Source: Sphingomonas sp. URHD0057
GTDB taxonomy: Bacteria; Pseudomonadota; Alphaproteobacteria; Sphingomonadales; Sphingomonadaceae
DNA length: 64,000 bases
Reading direction: 5' to 3'
NCBI RefSeq assembly: GCF_000620665.1
Contig: NZ_JIAU01000005.1
Span: 301,501-365,500, forward strand
Of the stretch, positions 8,224-16,578 are shown one piece after another (the stretch's first letter is position 1; each line of letters begins with the position of its first letter). The notes below the pieces were generated by a model, which worked only from the letters and a program-made list of their open reading frames with translations, was not told the origin of the DNA and did no database searches. The translations under genes and the position numbers were made by a program.

Positions 8224-9810
8224 TCAGGACCCTTCGCGGGTGAACAGCAGGTCCTGATAATCCCAGCTGAAGTCGGCGGTGGGGGACACCGGCTTCATCG
8301 TTACCCGGTCGACCTTGCCGTCCGCGTCGATCGAGAAACTCACATAAGCGGGCTCGACCCATTTCAGCGCCGGGTTCGTCTTGAACGTGTCGTATTGATA
8401 GTGGGTCAGCGGCCCCTGCATGCCGGTCGAGTGCGGGAAGTCGATGGTCAGGCCCGCGCCGGCCTGGCGCACCTTGATCGTGCCGTACCACGGGTCAGCA
8501 TAGTCGCCGACGTAGCGATCGAGCGTAAGCGAAGGGCCGACGCCCGCGGGCTTCGCTGCGGCCGCCTGCACCTGTTTCGCGGCCTGGTTGAGCTTGTCGA
8601 TCTTGTAGTCATGCCACTTCTCCGGCCACTGGTACCGTGGAAGTCCGAGATAGTGGTCGAGAAGCTCGTACTCGAGGCCGCGGATGATCTCCCCATCTTC
8701 GCTATTCGCCGCGATGTAGATCCCGACGTTCTTGTCCGGAATCAGCGTCACGGTCGCTTGCGAACCGAGCACGGCACCATCGTGCGCCACCAAATGCGCG
8801 CCGCGATAGTCGGTCCGGTCCCAGCCCAAAGCGTAGAGGTTGTAGTGCGGTTGGGCCGCCGCGAACTCCGCCGGATAATGCGGGATCGGCTGGATCACCA
8901 ACGGCGTCCACATCACGTCGGACTGTTCCTCGGAGAACAGCCGCTTGTCGCTGCCCGGGATCTTGCCGCGGCCGAGCTGGGTCAGCAGCCATTTGCTCAT
9001 GTCGTTGGCGCTGATGGCGAGGCCGCCGGCCGGCGCGGAGTTCTGCGCGATGGTCGCATTTTCATCGAGCGGCGTCTGCGTGCCGAGCCCGACGATCGCC
9101 CCGCCGAAGCGGCTGTGCGGCCGGGCATGGTTGGGGTTCGCCTGATAATCCGCGTCGGTGTCGGTCGAATTCCTCATTCCGAGCGGAGCGAAGACGCGGT
9201 TCCGGACATATTGCTCCCAGGTCTCGCCGCTGACCTCCTCGATCAACTGGCCCGCCGCCATGTAGAGGATGTTGTCGTAGGCATAATCGCTGCGGAAGCT
9301 GGTTGCCGGCTTCAAATGGCGAATGCGCCGCACCGTCTCCTTGCGCGACAAGGTGCTGTTCGGAAGGAACAGCAGGTCGCCCTGGCCGAGACCCAATCCG
9401 CTGCGGTGGACGAGGAGGTCGCGGATCGTCATCTCGCGCGTCACCCACGGGTCCCACATGCGGAAATCGGGCATGTGATCGATGACCTTGTCGTCCCATT
9501 TGAGCTTGCCGGCATCGACCAGGGTCGCGAGCGCCGCGTTGGTGAAGGCCTTGCCGGTCGATCCGGTGAAGAAGATCGTGTCGGCGTCCACCGGCTGGTT
9601 GGTCGAGATGTCGCGGACGCCCCAGCCGTGGGCGAGCGTGACTTGGCCGTCCTCCACGATCGCGATCGTCACTCCGGGGACGCCGAACTGCTTTCGCAGC
9701 TGCTCGACACGCTGCTCGAACCCGGCCGGCGGCGCGGCCGCCGCGACCGAGGCGAGCAAGGACGCGGCAAGGGCAATGGACGCGCGGGCGAAACCGGCGG
9801 GTTTCAGCAT
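8224..9810 (-). CDS. Exported SxxK serine hydrolase (beta-lactamase/D-aminopeptidase superfamily)
   Basis: Serine hydrolase of 528 residues with a signal peptide (residues 1-26, ...SVAAAAPPA). The penicillin-binding-protein fold motifs are present: SxxK at 84-87 (STGK), YxN at 178-180 (YDN) and HDG near 345. A C-terminal beta domain of about 120 residues follows, as in many DUF3471-type esterases or D-aminopeptidases. It is likely periplasmic and cuts an amide or ester, possibly at a D-residue. It is the last gene of the minus-strand operon reaching back to 20906, four bases behind the YkvI-like gene. The substrate is unknown; beta-lactam resistance is not implied. Confidence 0.85.
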   Translation of the reverse strand: MLKPAGFARASIALAASLLASVAAAAPPAGFEQRVEQLRKQFGVPGVTIAIVEDGQVTLAHGWGVRDISTNQPVDADTIFFTGSTGKAFTNAALATLVDAGKLKWDDKVIDHMPDFRMWDPWVTREMTIRDLLVHRSGLGLGQGDLLFLPNSTLSRKETVRRIRHLKPATSFRSDYAYDNILYMAAGQLIEEVSGETWEQYVRNRVFAPLGMRNSTDTDADYQANPNHARPHSRFGGAIVGLGTQTPLDENATIAQNSAPAGGLAISANDMSKWLLTQLGRGKIPGSDKRLFSEEQSDVMWTPLVIQPIPHYPAEFAAAQPHYNLYALGWDRTDYRGAHLVAHDGAVLGSQATVTLIPDKNVGIYIAANSEDGEIIRGLEYELLDHYLGLPRYQWPEKWHDYKIDKLNQAAKQVQAAAAKPAGVGPSLTLDRYVGDYADPWYGTIKVRQAGAGLTIDFPHSTGMQGPLTHYQYDTFKTNPALKWVEPAYVSFSIDADGKVDRVTMKPVSPTADFSWDYQDLLFTREGS

Positions 9811-9813
9811 GAT

Positions 9814-10980
9814 TTACTCCTGGGCTTCGGCAACGCCGTGGGGACGCGGGGTCGGGGCGTCGGGATCGGGAGCGGTTCCAAGCACTTCCTTGGTGTGTGA
9901 GAGCTGCCAGATCCCAATCGTGACCAGCGGAAGGATAAAGGTGGCAAGTAGCGCGTAAGCCAGCGCGCGATACCCCGTGGCGATCAGCGCGACGAGGCCG
10001 AAGCGGCTCGCGAGGAACATGCAGCCGACGAGCAGGACGAGCGCGATGGCGAGGCGTGCACGACGCGACAAAGGCTCGCCGCGGCGAGCGAGGACGACAT
10101 GGTTGATCCGCTCGTTGATGGCGTGGACCGAGCTGGTCCCGCTCTCGAGCAGAGCCGAGAAAATCATCAGCTGGAACAACAGGTGGAAGGCTGGAATGCC
10201 GATGCGCTGAAGCATGAAGTCCGCGGGCAGGGTCGCGCTTTGGACCTCGGGATAGAAGGCCACCATCGGAATGAAGAAGAGAAGCGCAGGGATCATCGTG
10301 AGTGGGCCCGCGACGACGCCCGCAACGACCGCATCGCGATCGCTGACCAGGTGCCGCAACACGGGGAGGATCACGGCCGCGCCGATAATGTTGTAGCCGA
10401 AATAAGTGAGCCCGCTCAGCGCCCACCCGGACGTTTGCGGATGTGTCGCGAAGCCGCCCGGGACGCGCGCGCCGAATTTCCACAAGGCGAGGACAATGAA
10501 CACCGCGTAGATCGCGTACAGATAGTAGGAGACGTCGCGGAACAGCCGCTCGACGGCCTTGTTGCCGAACGCGACGACGCCCGCGATGCATGCCGCGAGG
10601 ACGACCGTCCCGGCCCACACCGGCGCACCGAAGACGGCATTGCCGATCGCTCCGGCCGCCGCGCCGTAAACCGCGAGGATCAGCACCACGAAAAGGGCAT
10701 AGGCGAGCTCGAACAAATGCCAGGCGGGGCCCATCAGCCGCTTGAAGAAGCTCCGGTAATCGAAGGTCTGGAAGCGCCGCGCGAGGACGAAGGTGAGCGC
10801 GCAGAAGATGCTGAACAGCAAGGTTGCGAACAGGATCGCATAGAGCCCGCCCCAAGGCCCGTTTGAGAGGAAGAACTCGGCAAGCTCGCGGCCGGTCGCG
10901 TAGCCGCCTCCGATCACAACGGCTTTGACGCCGAGGCCGGGGAGGAGGAGGCGATTGAACCAGCTCGGCCGCTCGCTCAT
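9814..10980 (-). CDS. YkvI-like polytopic membrane transporter
   Basis: Integral membrane protein of 388 residues with about ten hydrophobic helices. The N-terminal LLLPGLGVKAVVIGGGYATGREL and the helix FGYNIIGAAVILPVLRHL match the COG3949 (YkvI) group, distant relatives of amino-acid/sodium symporters. The substrate is not known for this group. It sits between two exported SxxK hydrolases in the left operon and overlaps the upstream gene by ATGA (10977-10980), which suggests it moves a hydrolysis product, perhaps an amino acid (inference). Confidence 0.75.
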   Translation of the reverse strand: MSERPSWFNRLLLPGLGVKAVVIGGGYATGRELAEFFLSNGPWGGLYAILFATLLFSIFCALTFVLARRFQTFDYRSFFKRLMGPAWHLFELAYALFVVLILAVYGAAAGAIGNAVFGAPVWAGTVVLAACIAGVVAFGNKAVERLFRDVSYYLYAIYAVFIVLALWKFGARVPGGFATHPQTSGWALSGLTYFGYNIIGAAVILPVLRHLVSDRDAVVAGVVAGPLTMIPALLFFIPMVAFYPEVQSATLPADFMLQRIGIPAFHLLFQLMIFSALLESGTSSVHAINERINHVVLARRGEPLSRRARLAIALVLLVGCMFLASRFGLVALIATGYRALAYALLATFILPLVTIGIWQLSHTKEVLGTAPDPDAPTPRPHGVAEAQE

Positions 10981-11957
10981 CGCGCGGCCCCGAACAGGAA
11001 ATAATCGTATAGCGCCCGGGCGACGTCGGCGATCACTCGCTCGCGTACCTCGAACGGCTGTCGGCTTTCCTTGATGAAGATCGCCATGATCACTTTGCCG
11101 CCGTCGCCCGGCAGCGTGACCAGCCCGACATTGTTGACCGAGCCGCCGATCGTCCCGGTCTTCTCGGCGACCACGGTGTCCTCAGGCAGCCGGGCGCGAA
11201 TGCGCGCCTTGCCCGTCGTGTTGCGCTCCATGATCCCGGTCAGGAGCTTGGTGCTCGCAGAGCTCAGCGCCTTGCCGGTAAAGATGCGCTGGAGGAGCGT
11301 GCCCATGGCGAGTGGCGTCGCAGTATCCTTGGGATCCTTGTCGAACTTGGGATCGGGCTTGTCGCCGATGTCTTCGAGCTTGGGATTCGCCTTCAAGCCT
11401 GCTTCGAGCGATTCGGGGAACGACGGGCCCGGCGGCAGGCCGTAAAAGTCGCGGATGAGACCCGCGGTGTCGCGATCGACACGCAGGCCTTCGATGCCCT
11501 GGGAGCGCACCCATGCCGTGACTGCGGTGGGGCCGCCGGCGAGCTTGGTCAGTACATCGGTCGCGGTGTTGTCGCTGACCGTCAGCATCAACTCGAGCAG
11601 GTTCCTGACCGACACGCTGACGCCGTCGTAGCGGAAGGTCGAGGCAAGTCCTTCGGACTCGACCATCATCGCGTGCGGAACCGGCACGAGTTGGTCGAGC
11701 GAGAGTTTTCCACCGTCGACATCCGCCAGAATTTTTCCCGCGACCGCGACCTTGAAAGTGCTCGCCATGGGGAAGCCCTGGTCGGCGTTGACGAGCACGC
11801 GCGGCCCCGCGCCATCGAGCCGCCAGGCGGCAATGCCGACAACGCCTTCGGCGGGCTTCGCTAGATGCGAAAGCTCCGACTGCAGCGCCTGCGTCGGCTC
11901 GGCCGCCAGGGCCGGTGACGAGAAACCGATCATCAGCGCGAGGATCAACGTACGCAT
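10977..11957 (-). CDS. Exported class A beta-lactamase-like serine hydrolase
   Basis: Protein of 326 residues with a clear signal peptide (1-19, ...SSPALAAE). Class A-like motifs are present: SxxK at 66-69 (STFK), SDN at 128-130 and KTG at 266-268, plus the DTATPLAM helix start that follows the omega loop in class A enzymes. The omega loop itself (about residues 172-211) is longer than usual and rich in Lys/Asp/Pro, and I cannot find the ExxLN motif that supplies the deacylating glutamate. It may therefore be a peptidase or esterase rather than a true beta-lactamase. It overlaps both neighbours and belongs to the left operon. Confidence 0.83.
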   Translation of the reverse strand: MRTLILALMIGFSSPALAAEPTQALQSELSHLAKPAEGVVGIAAWRLDGAGPRVLVNADQGFPMASTFKVAVAGKILADVDGGKLSLDQLVPVPHAMMVESEGLASTFRYDGVSVSVRNLLELMLTVSDNTATDVLTKLAGGPTAVTAWVRSQGIEGLRVDRDTAGLIRDFYGLPPGPSFPESLEAGLKANPKLEDIGDKPDPKFDKDPKDTATPLAMGTLLQRIFTGKALSSASTKLLTGIMERNTTGKARIRARLPEDTVVAEKTGTIGGSVNNVGLVTLPGDGGKVIMAIFIKESRQPFEVRERVIADVARALYDYFLFGAAR

Positions 11958-12994
11958 GAATCGACCAGCCTTTCGAACTCGCTTCCGCCGCGCATCGGGT
12001 CGGCGACAGGCACGCCTAAGCGCAAGCTTTCCTGCTCCATCAGCTGGCGCGCTTCGTCCGCGTCGAGCGAAGCCGTATTAAAGCTGACGCCGCCGAGGCG
12101 GATCGCAGGGTTGGTGCGCGAACCAAGTATGATCGTCAGGTCGATGATCTCCTCGACGCTCGGTACCGCGAACGCCTCATCGCCGAGCAGGCGCTCCCGG
12201 CTCGGGTCGTGGCAGACGACGAAGACGTCCGCCTGGCTTCCCTGGAGCAGCGAGAGGGAGACGCCGGCAAAAGCCGGGTGGAGCAGCGAGCCTTGGCCCT
12301 CGATCACGTCCCAATGATCGTCCGCCGCTTCCGGACTGAGCATTTCAGCGGCGCCGGCGGCGAAGTCCGCTACCACCGCGTCCAGCGGGATGCCGCGCCC
12401 GGCGATCATGATCCCGGTCTGCCCGGTTGCGCGAAAGTCGGAGTCGATGCCGCGCTTACGAAGCGCGCGGGCGATCGCGAGCGCCGTATATTTCTTGCCC
12501 AGGGCGCAATCCGTCCCGACCGTCAGCAGCCGGTTGCCGCCGCGCTTCAATCCGGTTGCGATCGGGATTCGGGCGGGCGGCCGGCGAACGTCGATCAGCT
12601 GTCGCCCCGACTTGGCCGCGGCATCGCGAAGCGCGGGCAAGTCGCCCAACCGCGCGTGCATCCCGCTGATGATGTCGAGGCCCGCTTCCAGCGCTTCGAC
12701 AAGGGCCGCAAGCCAAGCGTCGGCAATGAACCCGCCGGAGTTTGCGACACCGATCACCAGCGCTTGCGCGCCGGCGGCCTTGGCTTCCCGGGGCGACAGG
12801 CGCGGGAGGCCTGTCGTCACCGTCGCGCTAGGCAACGCAAACTCCCCGACGCACTTGTCCCCCGCCCAGTCGCGAAGCCCGAACGCGGTCTTGGCGTAAC
12901 CGGGTTCGGTCGTATCCCCCAAGAACAGGAGGTAGGGCTGGGGAAGGTCCAGCTCGTCAGATGCTGGCGAGCCCAGGCTCCGCACGCTTGCCAC
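11945..12994 (-). CDS. dgcN: DUF1611 protein, DgcN-type D-glutamate N-acetyltransferase
   Basis: Protein of 349 residues covering both DUF1611 domains. The C-terminal half has a P-loop-like turn GTDCALGKKYT (160-170). From established knowledge, DUF1611 proteins named DgcN acetylate D-glutamate with acetyl-CoA, and their product is racemized by DgcA; a DgcA-type gene lies at 17899-18915 in the same operon. The GTG start is supported by a near-perfect AGGAGGT site four bases upstream. The stop overlaps the next gene by 13 bases. In described loci dgcN and dgcA are commonly close together; here receptor, dipeptidase and transporter genes separate them. Confidence 0.8.
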   Translation of the reverse strand: MASVRSLGSPASDELDLPQPYLLFLGDTTEPGYAKTAFGLRDWAGDKCVGEFALPSATVTTGLPRLSPREAKAAGAQALVIGVANSGGFIADAWLAALVEALEAGLDIISGMHARLGDLPALRDAAAKSGRQLIDVRRPPARIPIATGLKRGGNRLLTVGTDCALGKKYTALAIARALRKRGIDSDFRATGQTGIMIAGRGIPLDAVVADFAAGAAEMLSPEAADDHWDVIEGQGSLLHPAFAGVSLSLLQGSQADVFVVCHDPSRERLLGDEAFAVPSVEEIIDLTIILGSRTNPAIRLGGVSFNTASLDADEARQLMEQESLRLGVPVADPMRGGSEFERLVDSCVR

Positions 12995-13027
12995 TACCTC
13001 CTGCTTCCTGCTTGCACTTGACTGATC

Positions 13028-15412
13028 CTAACGATCGAAATTGGCCGTGAGAGTGAGGCCGATGGTCCGCGGACGGATGACGGAAACCGCGGCGGCGTTG
13101 TTCGGGAAGCTGGGCGAATTGATCGGCGGAATGAAGTCGGGGAACGCGAAGGCGTCTGTGATCCCGCGCTTGTCGAACAGGTTGTGCGCGAACGCTTCAA
13201 TCCTGAACCGGTCAATGGTCACACCGGCGCGAAGATCGACCTCGGTATAGCTCGGAATCTTGACCAGCGAGCCGTCTTCACGCCGCTCGCCGAACTCCGT
13301 GGTCCGCTTCCCGACATAGTTGGCGCTCGCGCCCACGAAGCCCTCGGTGCCGCCTCCCAGCGAGAATTCGTAGTCGGCGTGGAGAGCACCGCTCCACTTC
13401 GGCACCCACGGAAGCGGGTCGCCGCGTAATCCGCCCGTGTCCTCCGGCGTGTCTTCCTTGAGCTTGCCGTTCGTATATGCGCCGTTGGTAGTCAGGGTGA
13501 GCCCGGGCGCTGGCCGCAGTGCGCCCGAAAACTCGAGACCGTTGACCCGTGCCTTGCCGCCGTTGCCGTTGATGCCTGTGTCGTTGACGCGGGCGAAGAT
13601 CTGAATGTTCCTCCAGTCGATGTGGTAGAGCGCCAATTCCGCCGACCACAGCCGGCCATCGGGGGCTTCAGCCTTGATCCCCGCCTCCCAGTTGGTGAGG
13701 CGATCGGCGTCATAGGTCGCCGGCACGCCGGGCGGACTTCCTACAGGTATGACGTTCGGGCCGCCGGGGCGATAGCCGCTGGCCACCCGTGCATAGACCG
13801 ACGCGTGATCGCTCAGCTCATATCGCGGCGCTACCGAGTAAGTGAACACCGTCTCGGAAGAGTGAAGGTCGTTGCCCTCGGCGTTGCCGAGCAGGTCGGA
13901 ATCGATCAGCAGGTCCGCCCGCTGCTTGTTGTGGGCGAGCCGGCCGCCGACCGTCACGTCGAAGCGCGGGGTCGCGTGCCAGGTCGCGTTCGCGAAGCCG
14001 GCGGTCTCGGTATATTTCGAATGAAGGAAGATGTTCGCGATCTGCTTCACGTCGGGCGCGATGATGTCCGTGCCGAATTCCGTCGCGAAGTAGTTTTGCG
14101 GATCGATGGCCGACTTCTCATGCGTGTAGAAAGCGCCGATCAGCCATTCGAAATGCTCGTTGTTGGGCGACGATAAACGAAATTCCTGCGTGAACTTGTC
14201 CGTCGCCGTCTGTTGGAAGAGCTCGAGGCCAAGCGGGCGCGTAACCGGCGCATCGACGACCAGCGGATTGCCGATCGCCGCCAGGAAGCTGATCGTTGCC
14301 GCGAGGTCCTGAATGAACGACGCGTCGGTTTCCAACTTCTCGGAGAACGTGGAATAGGCGGTCGATGAGAAGAGGTTGGCGAAACCGAGATCCCAGTCGA
14401 GCGTCCCGTTGTAGACCCGATATTTGATCCGCGTCGGCTCGGGCTGATAGCGTGACTGGACGTAGTCGCCGTAAAGCGGTTTCAAGGTATCCGGATCGGC
14501 TTCGAACGCGTCACTTGCCCCGGAATTCAAGTTCTGCGCGAATGCTGTCAGACGGACCGAAACCGCCTCGGTCGGACTCAACAGCAGCGAGGCGCGGCCG
14601 CCGAAGCTTTTCTTGTCGTTGATGTCGTCCTTGACGAGGGTGCGACCGAGTTCTCCGCCGAGGAAGTTCGCGATCGGGTTGTTGCCGATCGAATCGATGT
14701 ATCCGTGATCCTTACGGTAGAATCCGTTGATGCGAATGGCGGCCTTGTCGCCGAGCGGAGCGTTCACGACCGCGGCACCGTTGTATCCCATTCCACCGTG
14801 CGCGGTGGTCTCGATGCCAGTCTGGGCGCGCGCCTCGAACCGGCCCAGTTTGGGCGCAGTGGTGATGTACCGCAGAACGCCGCCAAACGAGCTTGCACCG
14901 TACAAAGTGCCCTGCGGGCCGCGGAGGACCTCGATGCGATTGAGGTCGAACGGATCGAAGTCGCCCGAAAGAATGGCGCCGTTCGCTAGTCCGGTGCTCG
15001 ATCCGAATGGCACATCGTCCATGAATATGGCGACGGTCGAGGCAACTCCTCCGGTGTTCGCGCCGCGCAACGTGATGCGCGTCACGCCGGCGGTGCTTCC
15101 ATTGATGCTGAATCCCGGGACGAGCGAGAGATAGTCCTGGAAATTGGTTGCCTGATGCCGCTCCAGTGTATCTCCGCCGATGACCGTCACCGAAGAGGGA
15201 ACCTCGAGTAGCACCTGTGCGCGCTTCTGCGCGGTGACGATGATGCCCTGCGAATTGTCATCCGTGACCCTCTGGTTGGCGGGCGTCGCGTTGGTCGCTT
15301 CGCTGACCGCCGTCGCCGGCGACGACGGAGCGTCCTGCGCATAGGCCGGCGTGCAGACGGCGAGACCCGCCGCGGCGGATGCCATCAGCTGCGTTTTCGT
15401 TCCCACTAGCAT
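13028..15412 (-). CDS. TonB-dependent outer membrane receptor
   Basis: Outer membrane receptor of about 794 residues. A signal peptide (...AVCTPAYAQ) is followed by a TonB-box-like region (GIIVTAQKR at about 55-63), the plug (VIEVLRGPQGTLYGASSFGG-like core, read here as IEVLRGPQGTLYG) and a 22-strand barrel ending in NFDR with a terminal aromatic-Arg pattern. The ligand is not evident. Its place between DgcN and a dipeptidase suggests uptake of peptides or a peptide-like compound. ATGs at 15430, 15418 and 15412 are all in frame; 15412 has AAGGGGAG at the best spacing. Confidence 0.9.
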   Translation of the reverse strand: MLVGTKTQLMASAAAGLAVCTPAYAQDAPSSPATAVSEATNATPANQRVTDDNSQGIIVTAQKRAQVLLEVPSSVTVIGGDTLERHQATNFQDYLSLVPGFSINGSTAGVTRITLRGANTGGVASTVAIFMDDVPFGSSTGLANGAILSGDFDPFDLNRIEVLRGPQGTLYGASSFGGVLRYITTAPKLGRFEARAQTGIETTAHGGMGYNGAAVVNAPLGDKAAIRINGFYRKDHGYIDSIGNNPIANFLGGELGRTLVKDDINDKKSFGGRASLLLSPTEAVSVRLTAFAQNLNSGASDAFEADPDTLKPLYGDYVQSRYQPEPTRIKYRVYNGTLDWDLGFANLFSSTAYSTFSEKLETDASFIQDLAATISFLAAIGNPLVVDAPVTRPLGLELFQQTATDKFTQEFRLSSPNNEHFEWLIGAFYTHEKSAIDPQNYFATEFGTDIIAPDVKQIANIFLHSKYTETAGFANATWHATPRFDVTVGGRLAHNKQRADLLIDSDLLGNAEGNDLHSSETVFTYSVAPRYELSDHASVYARVASGYRPGGPNVIPVGSPPGVPATYDADRLTNWEAGIKAEAPDGRLWSAELALYHIDWRNIQIFARVNDTGINGNGGKARVNGLEFSGALRPAPGLTLTTNGAYTNGKLKEDTPEDTGGLRGDPLPWVPKWSGALHADYEFSLGGGTEGFVGASANYVGKRTTEFGERREDGSLVKIPSYTEVDLRAGVTIDRFRIEAFAHNLFDKRGITDAFAFPDFIPPINSPSFPNNAAAVSVIRPRTIGLTLTANFDR

Positions 15413-15447
15413 TCCCATTCTCCCCTTCATTTCGCGCCCATCGAGCG

Positions 15448-16578
15448 TCAGCTCCACGTCGCGCCGAGCAACCGGCGAAAATTTCCCCCAAGGACCAGGC
15501 GGATATTGTCGTCCGAGTAGCCGCGCCTGATCAGCTGCTCGGTTAGGTCGAAAATCTTTTGGGGGTGATCGAAGCCGTCGATGTCGATCTTGTCGCGGAA
15601 AGCGTAGCTCGCTTTGTAGCCCGCCTTCAGCTGCTTGTACTGGTCCGGCGGCATGTCGTCGTAGCCGTTCAAGTCGGCGTCCGAGCCGATGCCGACATGC
15701 TCTATCCCGACCAGCTTCGCGACATGATCGACGTGGTCGGCCATGTCGGAGACCGTCGTCGGATCGGTCGCCTTGATGAACATGCGAACGCCCGTGATGC
15801 CCATTACTCCGCCCTTGGCGGCGAGCTTCTGGATCACTTCGTCGCTCTTGTTGCGCGGGTGCGGATTGAGCGCCTTGCAATTGGAATGGGTGACCGCGAT
15901 CGGCTTAGCGGACAGCGCGATCGCGTCGAGCGTGGTTCGCTCGCCCGAATGCGATGTGTCGATCAGCATGCCGGTCTTGTTCATCGCGGTGATGATCTCT
16001 TGGCCGAAGTCGCTGACGCCGCCGTCGATGCGGTCCGTCGATCCCGAGCCGATCAAATTCTGGCTGTTGTAGGTGAGCTGCGCGCAGCGAAGCCCGAGGC
16101 GGTAGAAATATTTGACGTCCTCGGCAGTCTCGAACTGGTCGGCGTTCTGCAGCCCCATGATGATCGCGTACTTGCCCTCGGCCTTGGCGTGGTCGATGTC
16201 CGCCGCGGTGCCGACCAGCGTGAAATAATCCGCCTGCCGCCCGACCCAGCCTTGATATGACGCGAGGAAATCAAGCGCCTGGGTCTTCGCGCCCGGCGCG
16301 CCGATGCCGATGCTGTGATGGAAGCCGGTAATCCCCGAAGCCTTGAACTCGGCGATGTCCTTGGGTCCGAACGGCTGGTCGAAGAACTTGGGATCGAAAT
16401 CGAGCTTGAGCGGCGCGAGCATGTCGATGACGAGGCTGTCGTGGACGACCTTGATCGCGCGCGCCGAATAGGTCCGGCCAGGCGCCGCGGCAAAGGCGAA
16501 GCTGCCGCGGTTGATCATCGGGAAAGCGCTCGCTGCAAGCGCGCCCTGCAAGACTCGGCGGCGGGTCAACTTACGCAT
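15448..16578 (-). CDS. Exported membrane-dipeptidase (M19) homolog with altered metal site
   Basis: Renal-dipeptidase-like protein of 376 residues. The N-terminus MRKLTRRRVLQGALAASAF is a twin-arginine-type signal. Family landmarks kept: histidines in LIDTSHSGE and VTHSNC, the PRN segment, and GIGSDADLNG with the substrate-site aspartate. Family landmarks changed: the usual DGHND metal ligands read DMLAP (near residue 53), and the bridging glutamate of GxEGG reads GLQNAD. The second M19 gene of this window (48307-49566) has all canonical ligands. M19 enzymes cut dipeptides, often with a C-terminal D-residue. Located in the left operon 35 bases before the TonB receptor and overlapping the POT gene by eight bases. 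Confidence 0.85.
   Translation of the reverse strand: MRKLTRRRVLQGALAASAFPMINRGSFAFAAAPGRTYSARAIKVVHDSLVIDMLAPLKLDFDPKFFDQPFGPKDIAEFKASGITGFHHSIGIGAPGAKTQALDFLASYQGWVGRQADYFTLVGTAADIDHAKAEGKYAIIMGLQNADQFETAEDVKYFYRLGLRCAQLTYNSQNLIGSGSTDRIDGGVSDFGQEIITAMNKTGMLIDTSHSGERTTLDAIALSAKPIAVTHSNCKALNPHPRNKSDEVIQKLAAKGGVMGITGVRMFIKATDPTTVSDMADHVDHVAKLVGIEHVGIGSDADLNGYDDMPPDQYKQLKAGYKASYAFRDKIDIDGFDHPQKIFDLTEQLIRRGYSDDNIRLVLGGNFRRLLGATWS

Noticed and set aside
8395-9900. Long plus-strand open frame (501 residues) opposite a serine hydrolase gene
   Set aside because: Antisense shadow of a high-GC gene; Arg/Val/Glu-rich composition, no recognisable domain, and the minus strand encodes a complete SxxK protein with signal peptide.
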